The position numbers were made by a program, and so were the translations under genes. A stretch of DNA of 64,000 bases from Streptomyces sp. Root1304 (GTDB lineage: Bacteria; Actinomycetota; Actinomycetes; Streptomycetales; Streptomycetaceae): contig NZ_LMEP01000025.1 in assembly GCF_001426405.1 (NCBI RefSeq), positions 1-64,000 on the forward strand, read 5' to 3'. The notes under the pieces were generated by a model. It was given only the letters and a program-made list of their open reading frames with translations. It was not told where the DNA came from and ran no database searches. This document shows positions 25,901 through 33,428 of the stretch, piece after piece (positions within the stretch are counted from its first letter, which is position 1; every line of letters starts with the position of its first letter).

Positions 25901-26380
25901 GGGGCCCAGCCGGCGCCCGGCCAGCCCTTCCCGGGCCAGCCCGGACAGCCCGTGCCCGGGCAGCAGGCCCCCGGTCAGCCGTACCCGCCGCAGCAGCCGT
26001 ACGGTCAGCCGCCGGCGCAGGGCGGGCCCTACGGTGCCCAGCCCGCGCCCGGACAGCCCTACGGCGCCCAGCCGCTCCCCGGGCAGCAGATGCCGGGGCA
26101 GCCGATGCCCGGCCAGCAGCCCGTGCACGGTCAGCCGATGCCCGGTCAGCAGCCCGTCCCGGGTCAGCCGTACGGCGGACAGCCCGCGCCCGGACAGCCG
26201 TTCGGCGCGCCTCCCGGGCAGCCCGGCGCACCCCTGGGCCCGCAGCAGCCGGGGCCGGGGCAGCCACTGCCGCCGCAGGCCGATCCGCGGGATCACGGCC
26301 AGGGGAACGACGAGCAGGTCACGCCCCACAACTGGCCCCCGCAGGGGCCCGGACAGGCTCCGCCAGCCCCTCAGCAGTAA
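22904..26380 (+). CDS. EspI-like ParA/MinD ATPase with long disordered arms
   Basis: A 1158-residue protein. Residues 1 to about 620 are Pro/Ala/Gly/Gln-rich and acidic, with YGYPQ-type motifs near the end. Residues about 665-925 form a MinD/ParA-type ATPase with the deviant Walker A KGGVGKTT (682-689) and the switch region IDANPDAGTLGRR. Residues about 940-1140 are a tail of PGQ-type repeats. A Pro-rich arm fused to a MinD-like ATPase at the end of an ESX locus matches Mycobacterium EspI, proposed to regulate ESX-1 by energy state; the C-terminal tail is an extra feature. GTG start with GGAGG upstream. Likely cytoplasmic and membrane-peripheral. Confidence 0.85.
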   Translation: MNGDRDEIHGGWNPPADDQSDADSAEMTGEFTIDYTPPAWYTQNASGGTGAGGATPPPPHGAPVPVPGLPAGSGFEPSWNQGPAVPPAPSAGQPPVSPSAPMPGAEHVGGQPVGTPPAGVPAVGGQPVGMPPATGGPFAAPPAVTPPATPAPVAAPQVATPPVTPAPVVPAPVAAHDPSSSGDFPPAAPLPSAPAPAASFGGGDVESGATMRFSPAALQREIADRTAEASATGAAAPGTAPVGTSDADAGPAGNQDRGQDGDPAAAENAPASGSDVPEPAEPADVVASAEPSDATDTTGSGTGTAAAADAPEADGEVSPEATADTDANADAEAESADAVTDSGTDSAPVADSLPAEAPGDQTAQDTTPVADTAPAAPPAAPAPYPPADGAQPQAPGPYPGAPQPPFSPADPQTGAGAGLPPLPPSFQPAAPGPAQQWPAQPAPGAQPVPPAAPLPPTAAWPAPATPGAPGPVPPQAQPQAPGAYGYPQPQPVPESEQPPQAQPQPPGAYGYPQAPQTPQPPAPAPQQGGYGFPHPGTPPQQAGYGYPPQPGAPGGVPPQAQGGYGYPHPAAVPPQAAAPQPPHDGQPPVDPRTGAAWPSPVTHDQRERSVPGAPLGYNAAVELSSDRLLRNNKQKPKSSRTPGGAARFKLGGKKEEAERQRKLDLIRTPVLSCYRIAVISLKGGVGKTTTTTALGATLATERQDKILAIDANPDAGTLGRRVRRETGATIRDLVQAIPYLHSYMDIRRFTSQAPSGLEILANDVDPAVSTTFNDEDYRRAIDVLGKQYPIILTDSGTGLLYSAMRGVLDLADQLIIISTPSVDGASSASTTLDWLSAHGYADLVQRSITVISGVRETGKMIKVEDIVQHFQTRCRGVVVVPFDEHLSAGAEVDLDMMRPKTREAYFHLSAMVAEDFVRAQQAQGLWTGDGQGALPPHMAPPMPGHQTPGQPMPGQPMPGQQPMPGQPMPGQQPLPGQFAPGQPVPGQFAPGQPAPGQPYGAQPAPGQPFPGQPGQPVPGQQAPGQPYPPQQPYGQPPAQGGPYGAQPAPGQPYGAQPLPGQQMPGQPMPGQQPVHGQPMPGQQPVPGQPYGGQPAPGQPFGAPPGQPGAPLGPQQPGPGQPLPPQADPRDHGQGNDEQVTPHNWPPQGPGQAPPAPQQ
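25726..26280 (+). repeat. PGQ-rich repeat tract in the EspI-like gene
   Basis: About 185 codons encode more than 20 irregular copies of a 4- to 6-residue unit around PGQ (forms such as MPGQP, APGQP, PGQQP), with interspersed YGAQP blocks. The DNA repeats are correspondingly imperfect and GC-rich. They are coding repeats and probably length-variable between strains. Confidence 0.75.
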
Positions 26381-26402
26381 GGCGTCACAGGATTAGACCA
26401 AT

Positions 26403-26436
26403 GAGGCCCCGTACCGGTCACCCGGTACGGGGCCTC
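26403..26436 (+). terminator. Terminator after the EspI-like gene
   Basis: A perfect 15-bp stem (26403-26417 with 26422-26436) and four-base loop begin 22 bases after the stop. It closes the ESX locus transcription. Confidence 0.85.
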
Positions 26437-26474
26437 TTGGCATTCCCGCAGTCCACAAGGGGTTTGAGGGATCG

Positions 26475-26504
26475 TTGACGACGGCAGACCACCGCTGATA
26501 AACC
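26475..26504 (+). promoter_or_regulatory. Possible promoter of the peptide transporter operon
   Basis: TTGACG (26475-26480) and TAAACC (26499-26504) are 18 bases apart, or GATAAA (26497-26502) at 16. The -35 is good and the -10 imperfect. The start of the first gene is about 60 bases downstream. Confidence 0.4.
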
Positions 26505-26565
26505 TTCGCTTCACCCAACGTCAGCCCAAGATCCACGACAGAACCCCGACGCGAGGTCACGTCCC

Positions 26566-28416
26566 ATGGTCATGGTCACGAAGGCTCCACCCCGTCCCGC
26601 CCCCGCCGCCCACCGAGCCCTCCGTCTGCTGCTCGCCTGCGGTGTCACCGCCGTCTCGCTCGTGGCCGTCCCCGGAACCGCCGCCGCGGAGGACGACAAG
26701 TCCTCCGGGGGGACGACGCTCACCGTCGCCGTCTCGCAGAGCATCGACTCGCTCAGCCCGTTCCTGGCGCAGAAGCTCACCTCGACCAGCATCCACCGGC
26801 TGGCGTACGAGTACCTCACCAACTACGACCCGAAGGACGCCCACCCGGTCCCGGGCCTGGCGACCGCGTGGACCTCCTCGCCGGACAAGCTGACGTGGAC
26901 GTACACGATCCGCAAGGACTCGATGTGGTCCGACGGGCAGCAGGCCACCGCCGAGGACGCGGCCTGGACCTTCAACAAGATGATGACCGACCCGAACGCG
27001 GCCACCGCCAACGGCAGCTTCACGGCCAACTTCGCTCAGGTCACCGCCCCCGACCCGCAGACGCTCGTGATCCGGCTGAAGAAGCCGCAGGCGACGATGA
27101 CGGCGCTCGACGTGCCGATCGTGCCGAAGCACGTCTGGGAGAAGGTCGGCGACTTCTCGAAGTTCAACAACGACAAGCAGTTCCCCATCGTGGGCAACGG
27201 CCCGTTCGTCATCACGGACTTCAAGGTCGACCAGTACATCAAGCTCAAGCCGAACAAGAAGTTCTGGCGGGGCGCGCCGAAGTTCGACGAGCTGGTCTTC
27301 AAGTACTACAAGGACGGGGACGCCGCCGTCGCCGCCCTCCAGAAGGGCGAGGTGTCCTTCGTACCGAACCTGACGCCGGCCCAGGCCGCCGCCCTGAAGA
27401 CCCAGCAGGACATCAAGGTCAACGACGCCCCGGGCCGCCGCTTCTACGCCCTCGCCACGAACCCGGGCGCGAAGGCCCAGGACGGCAAGGCCTTCGGCAA
27501 CGGGCACAAGGCGCTGCTCGACCCGGAGGTGCGCAAGGCGCTCTTCCTCGCGATCGACCGCGCCACCCTCGTCGACAAGGTCTTCCAGGGCCACGCCGTC
27601 GAGGGCGAGGGCTACATCCCGCCGCGCTTCGGCTCGTACTTCTGGAAGCCGGAGACCGCGCAGAAGCGGGCGTACGACCCCGCCGCCGCGGAGCAGGTCC
27701 TCGACGCGGCCGGGTACCGGAAGAACGCCGCGGGCAAGCGGGTCGGCAAGGACGGCAGGCCGCTGGACTTCCGCATCCTGTGCCACGCCACCGACCCCAA
27801 CGACAAGGCGGTCGGCAAGTACCTCCAGGAGTGGTGGGGGAAGCTGGGCATCGGGCTGAAGGTGGAGTGCCTGGACAGCGTCTCCGACCCGTGGGTCAAG
27901 GGTGACTACGACCTCGCCTTCGACGGCTGGTCGGTCAACCCCGACCCGGACTACGTCCTGTCGATCCACACCTGCGGCACCCTGCCGGCGACGCCGAAGG
28001 ACTCCGGGGCCACCGACAACTTCATCTGCGACCCGCAGTTCGACGGGCTCTACGCGCAGCAGGCGGTGGAGTACGACGCCGCCAAGCGGGCGGATCTGGT
28101 CAAGCGGATGCAGTCCCGGCTGTACGACACGGGGTACATGAACGTCATGGCCTATCCGAACGCCCTTGAGGCGTACCGCACGGACCAGATCAAGTCCATC
28201 ACGACCATGCCCGAGGCCGCCGGGAACCTGTGGGGCCAGGACGGCTACTGGAGCTGGTGGTCGGCCGTGCCCGCGGCCTCCGCGTCCGGGGACTCCGGCG
28301 ACGGCGGCTCGTCCACCGGTGTGATCATCGGGATCGGCTCGGCCGTGGTGGTCGTGGTCGGACTCGGCGTCTTCCTGGGCATGCGCCGCCGCTCCACCGC
28401 CGACGACCGCGAGTAG
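26566..28416 (+). CDS. Peptide/oligopeptide ABC transporter substrate-binding protein with C-terminal membrane anchor
   Basis: A 616-residue family-5 (DppA/OppA-type) solute-binding protein. The signal peptide ends in PGTAAAE (about 37-43). C25 sits inside the hydrophobic core rather than after it, so this does not look like a lipoprotein. The binding core spans about 50-560 (LTVAVSQSIDSLSPF; GLATAWTSSPDKLTWTYTIR, in part). Near residues 586-606 is a hydrophobic helix followed by a MRRRS basic tail, a C-terminal membrane anchor. It starts the five-gene operon and ends three bases before the first permease. Confidence 0.9.
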   Translation: MVMVTKAPPRPAPAAHRALRLLLACGVTAVSLVAVPGTAAAEDDKSSGGTTLTVAVSQSIDSLSPFLAQKLTSTSIHRLAYEYLTNYDPKDAHPVPGLATAWTSSPDKLTWTYTIRKDSMWSDGQQATAEDAAWTFNKMMTDPNAATANGSFTANFAQVTAPDPQTLVIRLKKPQATMTALDVPIVPKHVWEKVGDFSKFNNDKQFPIVGNGPFVITDFKVDQYIKLKPNKKFWRGAPKFDELVFKYYKDGDAAVAALQKGEVSFVPNLTPAQAAALKTQQDIKVNDAPGRRFYALATNPGAKAQDGKAFGNGHKALLDPEVRKALFLAIDRATLVDKVFQGHAVEGEGYIPPRFGSYFWKPETAQKRAYDPAAAEQVLDAAGYRKNAAGKRVGKDGRPLDFRILCHATDPNDKAVGKYLQEWWGKLGIGLKVECLDSVSDPWVKGDYDLAFDGWSVNPDPDYVLSIHTCGTLPATPKDSGATDNFICDPQFDGLYAQQAVEYDAAKRADLVKRMQSRLYDTGYMNVMAYPNALEAYRTDQIKSITTMPEAAGNLWGQDGYWSWWSAVPAASASGDSGDGGSSTGVIIGIGSAVVVVVGLGVFLGMRRRSTADDRE

Positions 28417-28419
28417 TAC

Positions 28420-29481
28420 GTGACGACGGCAAGCACCCCCGCCGACGTGGCGCGGGCCGAGAAGGCCCGCGCCACGGACGGCGCATCCCGCACCGGTTCC
28501 TCCCTCGGCTATCTCCGTCACGCGGCGGGGAAGCTGGGCGGCGCGCTCGTCTCGCTCTTCGCCGTTCTCGTCACCAGCTTCTTCCTGTTCCGGATCATCC
28601 CCGGTGACCCGGTGAAGGCGATGACGCACGGCGTGCCCACCTCAGCCGAACAACTCGCGACGCTACGAAGGCAGTTCGGGCTCGACCTGCCGCTGTGGCA
28701 GCAGTTCACCGACTACTGCGCCAAGGCGCTGAGCGGTGACCTCGGCACCTCGTTCCAGTTCCGCGCCCCCGTCGGGGACCTGATCGCGGAGAAGCTGCCG
28801 GCGACACTGCTCCTCACCGGCGTCGCCGTGGTCATCTACTCGGCGCTCGGGCTGTGGCTCGGCACCCGCTCGGCCTGGCGGCACGGCGGCCTCGGCGACA
28901 AGCTGAACACCGGGATCGCGCTGACCCTGTGGTCGGTGCCCTCGTTCTGGCTGGGCCTGCTGCTCATCATCGTGTTCTCGGTGGGCATCGGCCCGATCCC
29001 CGGGCTCTTCCCCACCGGCGGCATGGAGTCCGGCACCGGCGAGACCGGTTTCGCGTACGTCCTCGACGTCGCCCACCACCTCGTCCTGCCGGTCGTGACG
29101 CTCGTGGCGGTCGGCTACGCGCAGACCCTGCTCGTGATGCGCTCCTCGCTGCTCGACGAGATGGGCGGCGACTATCTGACGACGGCGCGGGCGAAGGGGC
29201 TGCGCGACGACGACGTGCGCCGCCGGCACGCCGTGCCGAACGCGCTCCTGCCGACGGTCACCATGATCTTCATCAATCTCGGGCATGTGGCCGCCGGATC
29301 GATCCTGGTGGAGACGGTCTTCTCCTGGCCGGGGCTCGGCGGGCTGTTCTACCAGGCGCTGAGCGTGCCCGACCTGCCGCTCGTCCAGGGCCTGTTCGTC
29401 GTCTTCGCCGGAGCGATGATCCTGATGAACCTGGTCGCCGACCTGCTCTATCCGCTGCTCGACCCCCGGGTGGGCCGATGA
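28420..29481 (+). CDS. Peptide ABC transporter permease, DppB type
   Basis: A 353-residue inner-membrane permease. About 30 polar N-terminal residues precede six hydrophobic segments. The family opening FRIIPGDPV and the EAA loop (DYLTTARAKGLRDDDVRRRHAVPNA, about 247-271 in part) are present; this loop docks the ATPases. The GTG start at 28420 is three bases past the binding-protein gene, and the stop overlaps the next gene by ATGA. Confidence 0.9.
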   Translation: MTTASTPADVARAEKARATDGASRTGSSLGYLRHAAGKLGGALVSLFAVLVTSFFLFRIIPGDPVKAMTHGVPTSAEQLATLRRQFGLDLPLWQQFTDYCAKALSGDLGTSFQFRAPVGDLIAEKLPATLLLTGVAVVIYSALGLWLGTRSAWRHGGLGDKLNTGIALTLWSVPSFWLGLLLIIVFSVGIGPIPGLFPTGGMESGTGETGFAYVLDVAHHLVLPVVTLVAVGYAQTLLVMRSSLLDEMGGDYLTTARAKGLRDDDVRRRHAVPNALLPTVTMIFINLGHVAAGSILVETVFSWPGLGGLFYQALSVPDLPLVQGLFVVFAGAMILMNLVADLLYPLLDPRVGR

Positions 29482-30362
29482 CCTCTCTCACATGGGAACG
29501 CCGACGGGGCACCGTCGCCCGCTTCTGGCGCGGCTACCGCGGCCACCGCGCCGGGCTCTACGGCCTGGCCGGGCTCGCCCTGATCGCGCTGCTCGCGCTC
29601 GCCGCGCCGCTGCTCGTCGGCGCCGACGTGCAGTCGGTGACGGAGGCGCCCGGTACGGCCATGGAGCCGCCGAGCGCCGAATTCCCTCTCGGCACCGACC
29701 AGTTCGGGCGCTCGCTGCTCGGTCTGCTGATCTGGGGCGCGCGGATCTCGCTGCTCGTCGGGCTGCTCGCGGCGGTCCTCTCGGTGGCCATCGGGACGCT
29801 GGTGGGGATCATCGCCGGGCACTACGGCGGCTGGTTCTCGACGGTCGTCATGCGGATCACCGACTGGTTCCTGGTGATGCCGACCCTCGTCCTCGCGATC
29901 GTGCTCGCCACCGTCATGTCCCGGTCGATGTGGACGGTGGTCCTGGCCATCGGGGTGACCTCCTGGCCGACCACCGCCCGCCTGGTGCGGGCCCAGACGA
30001 TCGCCGTCGAGTCCCGCCCGTACATCGAGCGGGCGACGGCGCTCGGCGGCGGCCACGGACACGTCATGAGCAGGCACGTCCTGCCCAACGTGATGCCGCT
30101 GGTGCTCGCGCAGACCACGCTCGGCATCTCCACCGCCATCCTCACCGAGGCGACCCTCGCCTTCCTCGGGCTCGGCGACCCCACGGTGGTCTCCTGGGGC
30201 GGGATGCTCCAGGACGCGCGCGAGGCGGGCGCGGTCTCCTCCGGGCACTGGTGGTACCTGGCCCCGCCCGGCATCGCCATCGCCCTGGTCGCGCTGGCGT
30301 TCACCCTGTGCGGCCGGGCGGTCGAGTCCGTGCTCAACCCGAAGCTGGGGGTGGGGCGATGA
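29478..30362 (+). CDS. Peptide ABC transporter permease, DppC type
   Basis: A 294-residue second permease. The N-terminal OppC-type segment with one transmembrane helix (about 24-46) is followed by the GTDQFGRSLLGLLIWGARIS signature (about 75-94) and five more helices. The EAA loop reads ERATALGGGHGHVMSRHVLPN. The start and stop overlap its neighbours by ATGA, so all five proteins are produced in a coupled way. Confidence 0.92.
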   Translation: MTSLTWERRRGTVARFWRGYRGHRAGLYGLAGLALIALLALAAPLLVGADVQSVTEAPGTAMEPPSAEFPLGTDQFGRSLLGLLIWGARISLLVGLLAAVLSVAIGTLVGIIAGHYGGWFSTVVMRITDWFLVMPTLVLAIVLATVMSRSMWTVVLAIGVTSWPTTARLVRAQTIAVESRPYIERATALGGGHGHVMSRHVLPNVMPLVLAQTTLGISTAILTEATLAFLGLGDPTVVSWGGMLQDAREAGAVSSGHWWYLAPPGIAIALVALAFTLCGRAVESVLNPKLGVGR

Positions 30363-31324
30363 GCCTCCTCGACGTACGGGACCTCCGTGTGACGTACGGG
30401 ACGGGCGCGAACGCCGTGCCCGCCGTGCGCGGGGTCGACCTGACCCTGGAGGCGGGCAGCAAGCTGGGGGTGGCCGGCGAGTCCGGCTGCGGCAAGTCCA
30501 CGCTGGCGCTCGCGCTGCTGCGGCTGCTTCCCCCGTCGGCGCGGGTCGAGGGCGAGATCCGGCTCGACGGCGACGACGTCCTCGCCATGAAGTGGGGGCG
30601 GCTGCGGGCCGTGCGCTGGGCGGGCGCGTCGATCGTCTTCCAGGGCGCGATGCACTCGCTCAACGCGGTGCACCGCATCGGGGACCAGATCGCCGAACCG
30701 ATGCTCGTCCACGGCCGGGCGACCCCGGCGGCCGCCCGGAAGCGGGCGGGTGAGCTACTGGAACACGTCGGGCTGCCGGCCGGCCGCGCGGCTGCCTACC
30801 CGCACGAGCTGTCCGGCGGCCAGCGGCAGCGCGTGATGATCGCGATGGCCCTCGCCTGCGATCCCCGGCTGATCGTCGCGGACGAGCCGACGACCGCGCT
30901 CGACGTGATGATCCAGGCGCAGATCCTGCGGCTGATCGAGCGGCTCGTCGCGGAACAGTCCATCAGCCTCCTGATGATCAGCCACGACCTGGCCGTCCTC
31001 GCCGACACCTGCGACCGGCTCGCCGTGATGTACGCGGGCCGGGTCGTCGAGGAGGGGCCGGCGCGGGCGGTGTACGAGGCGGCCGAGCACCCGTACGGGC
31101 GGGCGCTGTCCTCGGCGTTCCCGCGCGTCGGTGACCTCGCGTCCCGGCGGGCGCCGCGCGGACTGCCGGGCGACCCGCCGGACCCGGCCGACCTGCCCGG
31201 CGGCTGCACCTTCCGTCCGCGCTGCCCGGTGGCGGTGGACGCGTGCGCGGAGCACGACCAGGAACTGCGGGAGGCGGGCACGGCGCACCGGGCCGCCTGC
31301 GTCCATGTGGGGAGCACGTCATGA
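30359..31324 (+). CDS. Peptide ABC transporter ATP-binding protein, DppD type
   Basis: A 321-residue ABC ATPase. Walker A GESGCGKST (40-48), the signature LSGGQRQR, Walker B LIVADEPT and the H-loop SHD are intact. The C-terminal oligopeptide/dipeptide extension has the PGGCTFRPRCP cysteine motif found in DppD/OppD. ATGA overlaps occur at both ends. Confidence 0.93.
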   Translation: MSLLDVRDLRVTYGTGANAVPAVRGVDLTLEAGSKLGVAGESGCGKSTLALALLRLLPPSARVEGEIRLDGDDVLAMKWGRLRAVRWAGASIVFQGAMHSLNAVHRIGDQIAEPMLVHGRATPAAARKRAGELLEHVGLPAGRAAAYPHELSGGQRQRVMIAMALACDPRLIVADEPTTALDVMIQAQILRLIERLVAEQSISLLMISHDLAVLADTCDRLAVMYAGRVVEEGPARAVYEAAEHPYGRALSSAFPRVGDLASRRAPRGLPGDPPDPADLPGGCTFRPRCPVAVDACAEHDQELREAGTAHRAACVHVGSTS

Positions 31325-32349
31325 GCACGGAGACGGCCGGGGGCACGGAGACGGCGGGAGGTACGGGCACGGCCGGGGGCCCGCTGCTGTCGGCGCGGGG
31401 GCTGCACGTCACGTTCCCCGGGCGGCGCGGCGCGGCCCCGGCACGCGCGGTCGACGGGGTCGACCTGGACATCGGCGCGGGCGAGATCGTGGCCCTCGTC
31501 GGGGAGTCCGGCTGCGGCAAGACGACGCTGGCCCGCTCGCTCCTCGGCCTGGTCCGGCCGACCTCGGGCACGGTCGCCTTCGACGGGAAGCCGCTCGGGT
31601 ACTCCTCCGGGGCGCTCAAGGCCTACCGGAAGCGGGCGCAGCTGGTCCTCCAGGACCCGAGCGGTTCGCTGAACCCCCGGCACACCGTGTACGACGCGGT
31701 GGCGGAGGGGCTGCGGATCCACGGCTACGCGGGCGACGAGCGGGAGGCGGTCGCCGGGGCCCTGGCACGGGCCGGGCTGCGGCCACCGGAACGCTTCTTC
31801 CTGCGCTACCCGCACGAACTGTCCGGCGGGCAGCGGCAGCGGGTCGTCATCGCCGGAGCCCTCGTCCTGGAGCCCGAACTCATCGTGGCCGACGAGCCGG
31901 TGGCCTCCCTCGACGCGTCGGTGCGCGGCGAGATCCTGGCGCTGCTGCTGCGCCTGCGGGACGAACTCGGGCTCTCCGCGCTGGTGGTGACCCACGACCT
32001 GGGTCTCGCGTGGAACATCGCGGACCGGGTGGCGGTGATGTACCTGGGCCGGGTGGTGGAGACCGGCACGGTGGAGTCCGTCCTGACGAACCCGCGACAC
32101 CCCTACACACAGGCGCTGTTGTCGGTGCTCCCGGAGTCGGAGGGCGATCCGGTGGTCCTGACCGGCGAACCGCCGGATCCCTCCCGCGTCCCGTCCGGCT
32201 GCCGCTTCCACGCCCGCTGTCAGGTCCTGGCCTCGGGGGAGGCGGCCGAGGTGGAGCACCTCTGCCGCAACGAGAACCTGCCGATCCTGACCACGGGCGG
32301 CGGACGGGCGGTGGCGTGCCACTGGGCGACGCGGGGGGCGACGGTCTGA
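31321..32349 (+). CDS. Peptide ABC transporter ATP-binding protein, DppF type
   Basis: A 342-residue partner ATPase. An N-terminal TAGGTETAGG-type repeat (residues 4-20) precedes the ATPase core with Walker A GESGCGKTT, signature LSGGQRQR, Walker B LIVADEPV and the C-terminal PSGCRFHARC motif. The second ATPase usually forms a heterodimer with the DppD-type subunit. It is the last gene of the operon, followed 10 bases later by a strong terminator. Substrate specificity cannot be read from sequence. Confidence 0.92.
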   Translation: MSTETAGGTETAGGTGTAGGPLLSARGLHVTFPGRRGAAPARAVDGVDLDIGAGEIVALVGESGCGKTTLARSLLGLVRPTSGTVAFDGKPLGYSSGALKAYRKRAQLVLQDPSGSLNPRHTVYDAVAEGLRIHGYAGDEREAVAGALARAGLRPPERFFLRYPHELSGGQRQRVVIAGALVLEPELIVADEPVASLDASVRGEILALLLRLRDELGLSALVVTHDLGLAWNIADRVAVMYLGRVVETGTVESVLTNPRHPYTQALLSVLPESEGDPVVLTGEPPDPSRVPSGCRFHARCQVLASGEAAEVEHLCRNENLPILTTGGGRAVACHWATRGATV

Positions 32350-32358
32350 GGGGGGAAG

Positions 32359-32394
32359 CGCCCGGGCCCGGGGGCGATCCCCCGGGCCCGGGCG
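32359..32394. terminator. Bidirectional terminator between the transporter operon and ribF
   Basis: A perfect 16-bp GC-only stem (32359-32374 with 32379-32394) with a CGAT loop lies between convergent stop codons. Confidence 0.9.
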
Positions 32395-32420
32395 TTCAGA
32401 TCGGCGTACGGGGCGCGGGC

Positions 32421-33389
32421 TCAGCCGGCGGAGGGGTTCTCCCGGTCGTACGCGTCCGTCAGCTCGCGGCACCGCTTCACGTCGGCGGCCATCGCCTGGA
32501 GCAGATCGTCCAGGGTGTCGAACTTCAGCATCCCGCGGACGTACTCCAGGAAGTCCACGGCGACGTGGAGCCCGTACAGGTCGAGGCCCTCGCGGTCGAT
32601 CGCGTACGCCTCGACGGTCCGCTCGGTGCCGTCGAACTGCGGGTTCGTGCCGACCGAGATGGCCGCCGGCATCCGCTCCCCCGCGGCCGTCAGCCACCCG
32701 GCGTACACGCCGTCCGCCGGGATCGCGGTGTGCGGCAGCGTCTCGACGTTGGCCGTCGGGAAGCCCAGCTCCCGGCCGCGCTGCGCGCCGCGGACCACGA
32801 TGCCCTCGACGCGGTGCGGGCGGCCGAGGATCTCGGCGGCGCCGGCGATGTCGCCCTCGGCGACGAGCCGGCGGGTGAGGGTGGAGGAGAAGGGCTGGCC
32901 GCCGCCGGCCGCGCCGCTGACGTACAGGTCGACGACCTCGACCTCGTAGTCGTAGGTGGCGCCCAGCTCGGACAGGAAGGCGACGTTCCCCGCGGCCCGG
33001 TGGCCGAAGCGGAAGTTGGGGCCCTCGATGACGGCCTTCGCGTGCAGCTTGTCGACGAGCACCTTGACGATGAAGTCGGCCGGGGACAGCTGCGAGAACT
33101 CGGCCGTGAACGGCAGCACGAGCACCGCGTCCACCCCGAGACCGGCCATCAGCTCGGCTCGCCGGTGGTGCGGGGCGAGCAGCGGCGGGTGGCTGCCGGG
33201 CCGTACGACCTCGGAGGGGTGCGGGTCGAAGGTGACGACGACCGAGGGCACGCCGAGCTCGCGCGCGCGGTCCACCGCCCGCCCGATGATCAGCTGGTGT
33301 CCGCGGTGCACCCCGTCGTAGGAGCCGATGGTGACGACGCTGCGCCCCCAGTCCTGGGGGATGTCCTCCAAGCCACGCCAGCGCTGCAC
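32421..33389 (-). CDS. ribF: Bifunctional riboflavin kinase/FMN adenylyltransferase
   Basis: A 322-residue enzyme making FMN and then FAD. The N-terminal nucleotidyltransferase half has GSYDGVHRGHQ (22-32; the HxGH motif is H28-H31). The C-terminal kinase half contains GFPTANV and the FDGTERTVEAY region. FAD is the cofactor of ThyX, encoded about 28 kb away in this window, but the link is general only. It is probably transcribed after the large NTPase gene, 39 bases upstream. Confidence 0.95.
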   Translation of the reverse strand: MQRWRGLEDIPQDWGRSVVTIGSYDGVHRGHQLIIGRAVDRARELGVPSVVVTFDPHPSEVVRPGSHPPLLAPHHRRAELMAGLGVDAVLVLPFTAEFSQLSPADFIVKVLVDKLHAKAVIEGPNFRFGHRAAGNVAFLSELGATYDYEVEVVDLYVSGAAGGGQPFSSTLTRRLVAEGDIAGAAEILGRPHRVEGIVVRGAQRGRELGFPTANVETLPHTAIPADGVYAGWLTAAGERMPAAISVGTNPQFDGTERTVEAYAIDREGLDLYGLHVAVDFLEYVRGMLKFDTLDDLLQAMAADVKRCRELTDAYDRENPSAG

Positions 33390-33428
33390 TGTGACCGCTC
33401 CTCGTCCGCCTGTTCGCCCTGTTCGCCT

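Noticed and set aside
25726..26280. Regularly spaced repeats as a CRISPR array
   Set aside because: Units are 12-18 bases, imperfect and in phase with the reading frame of the EspI-like gene; there are no unique spacers.
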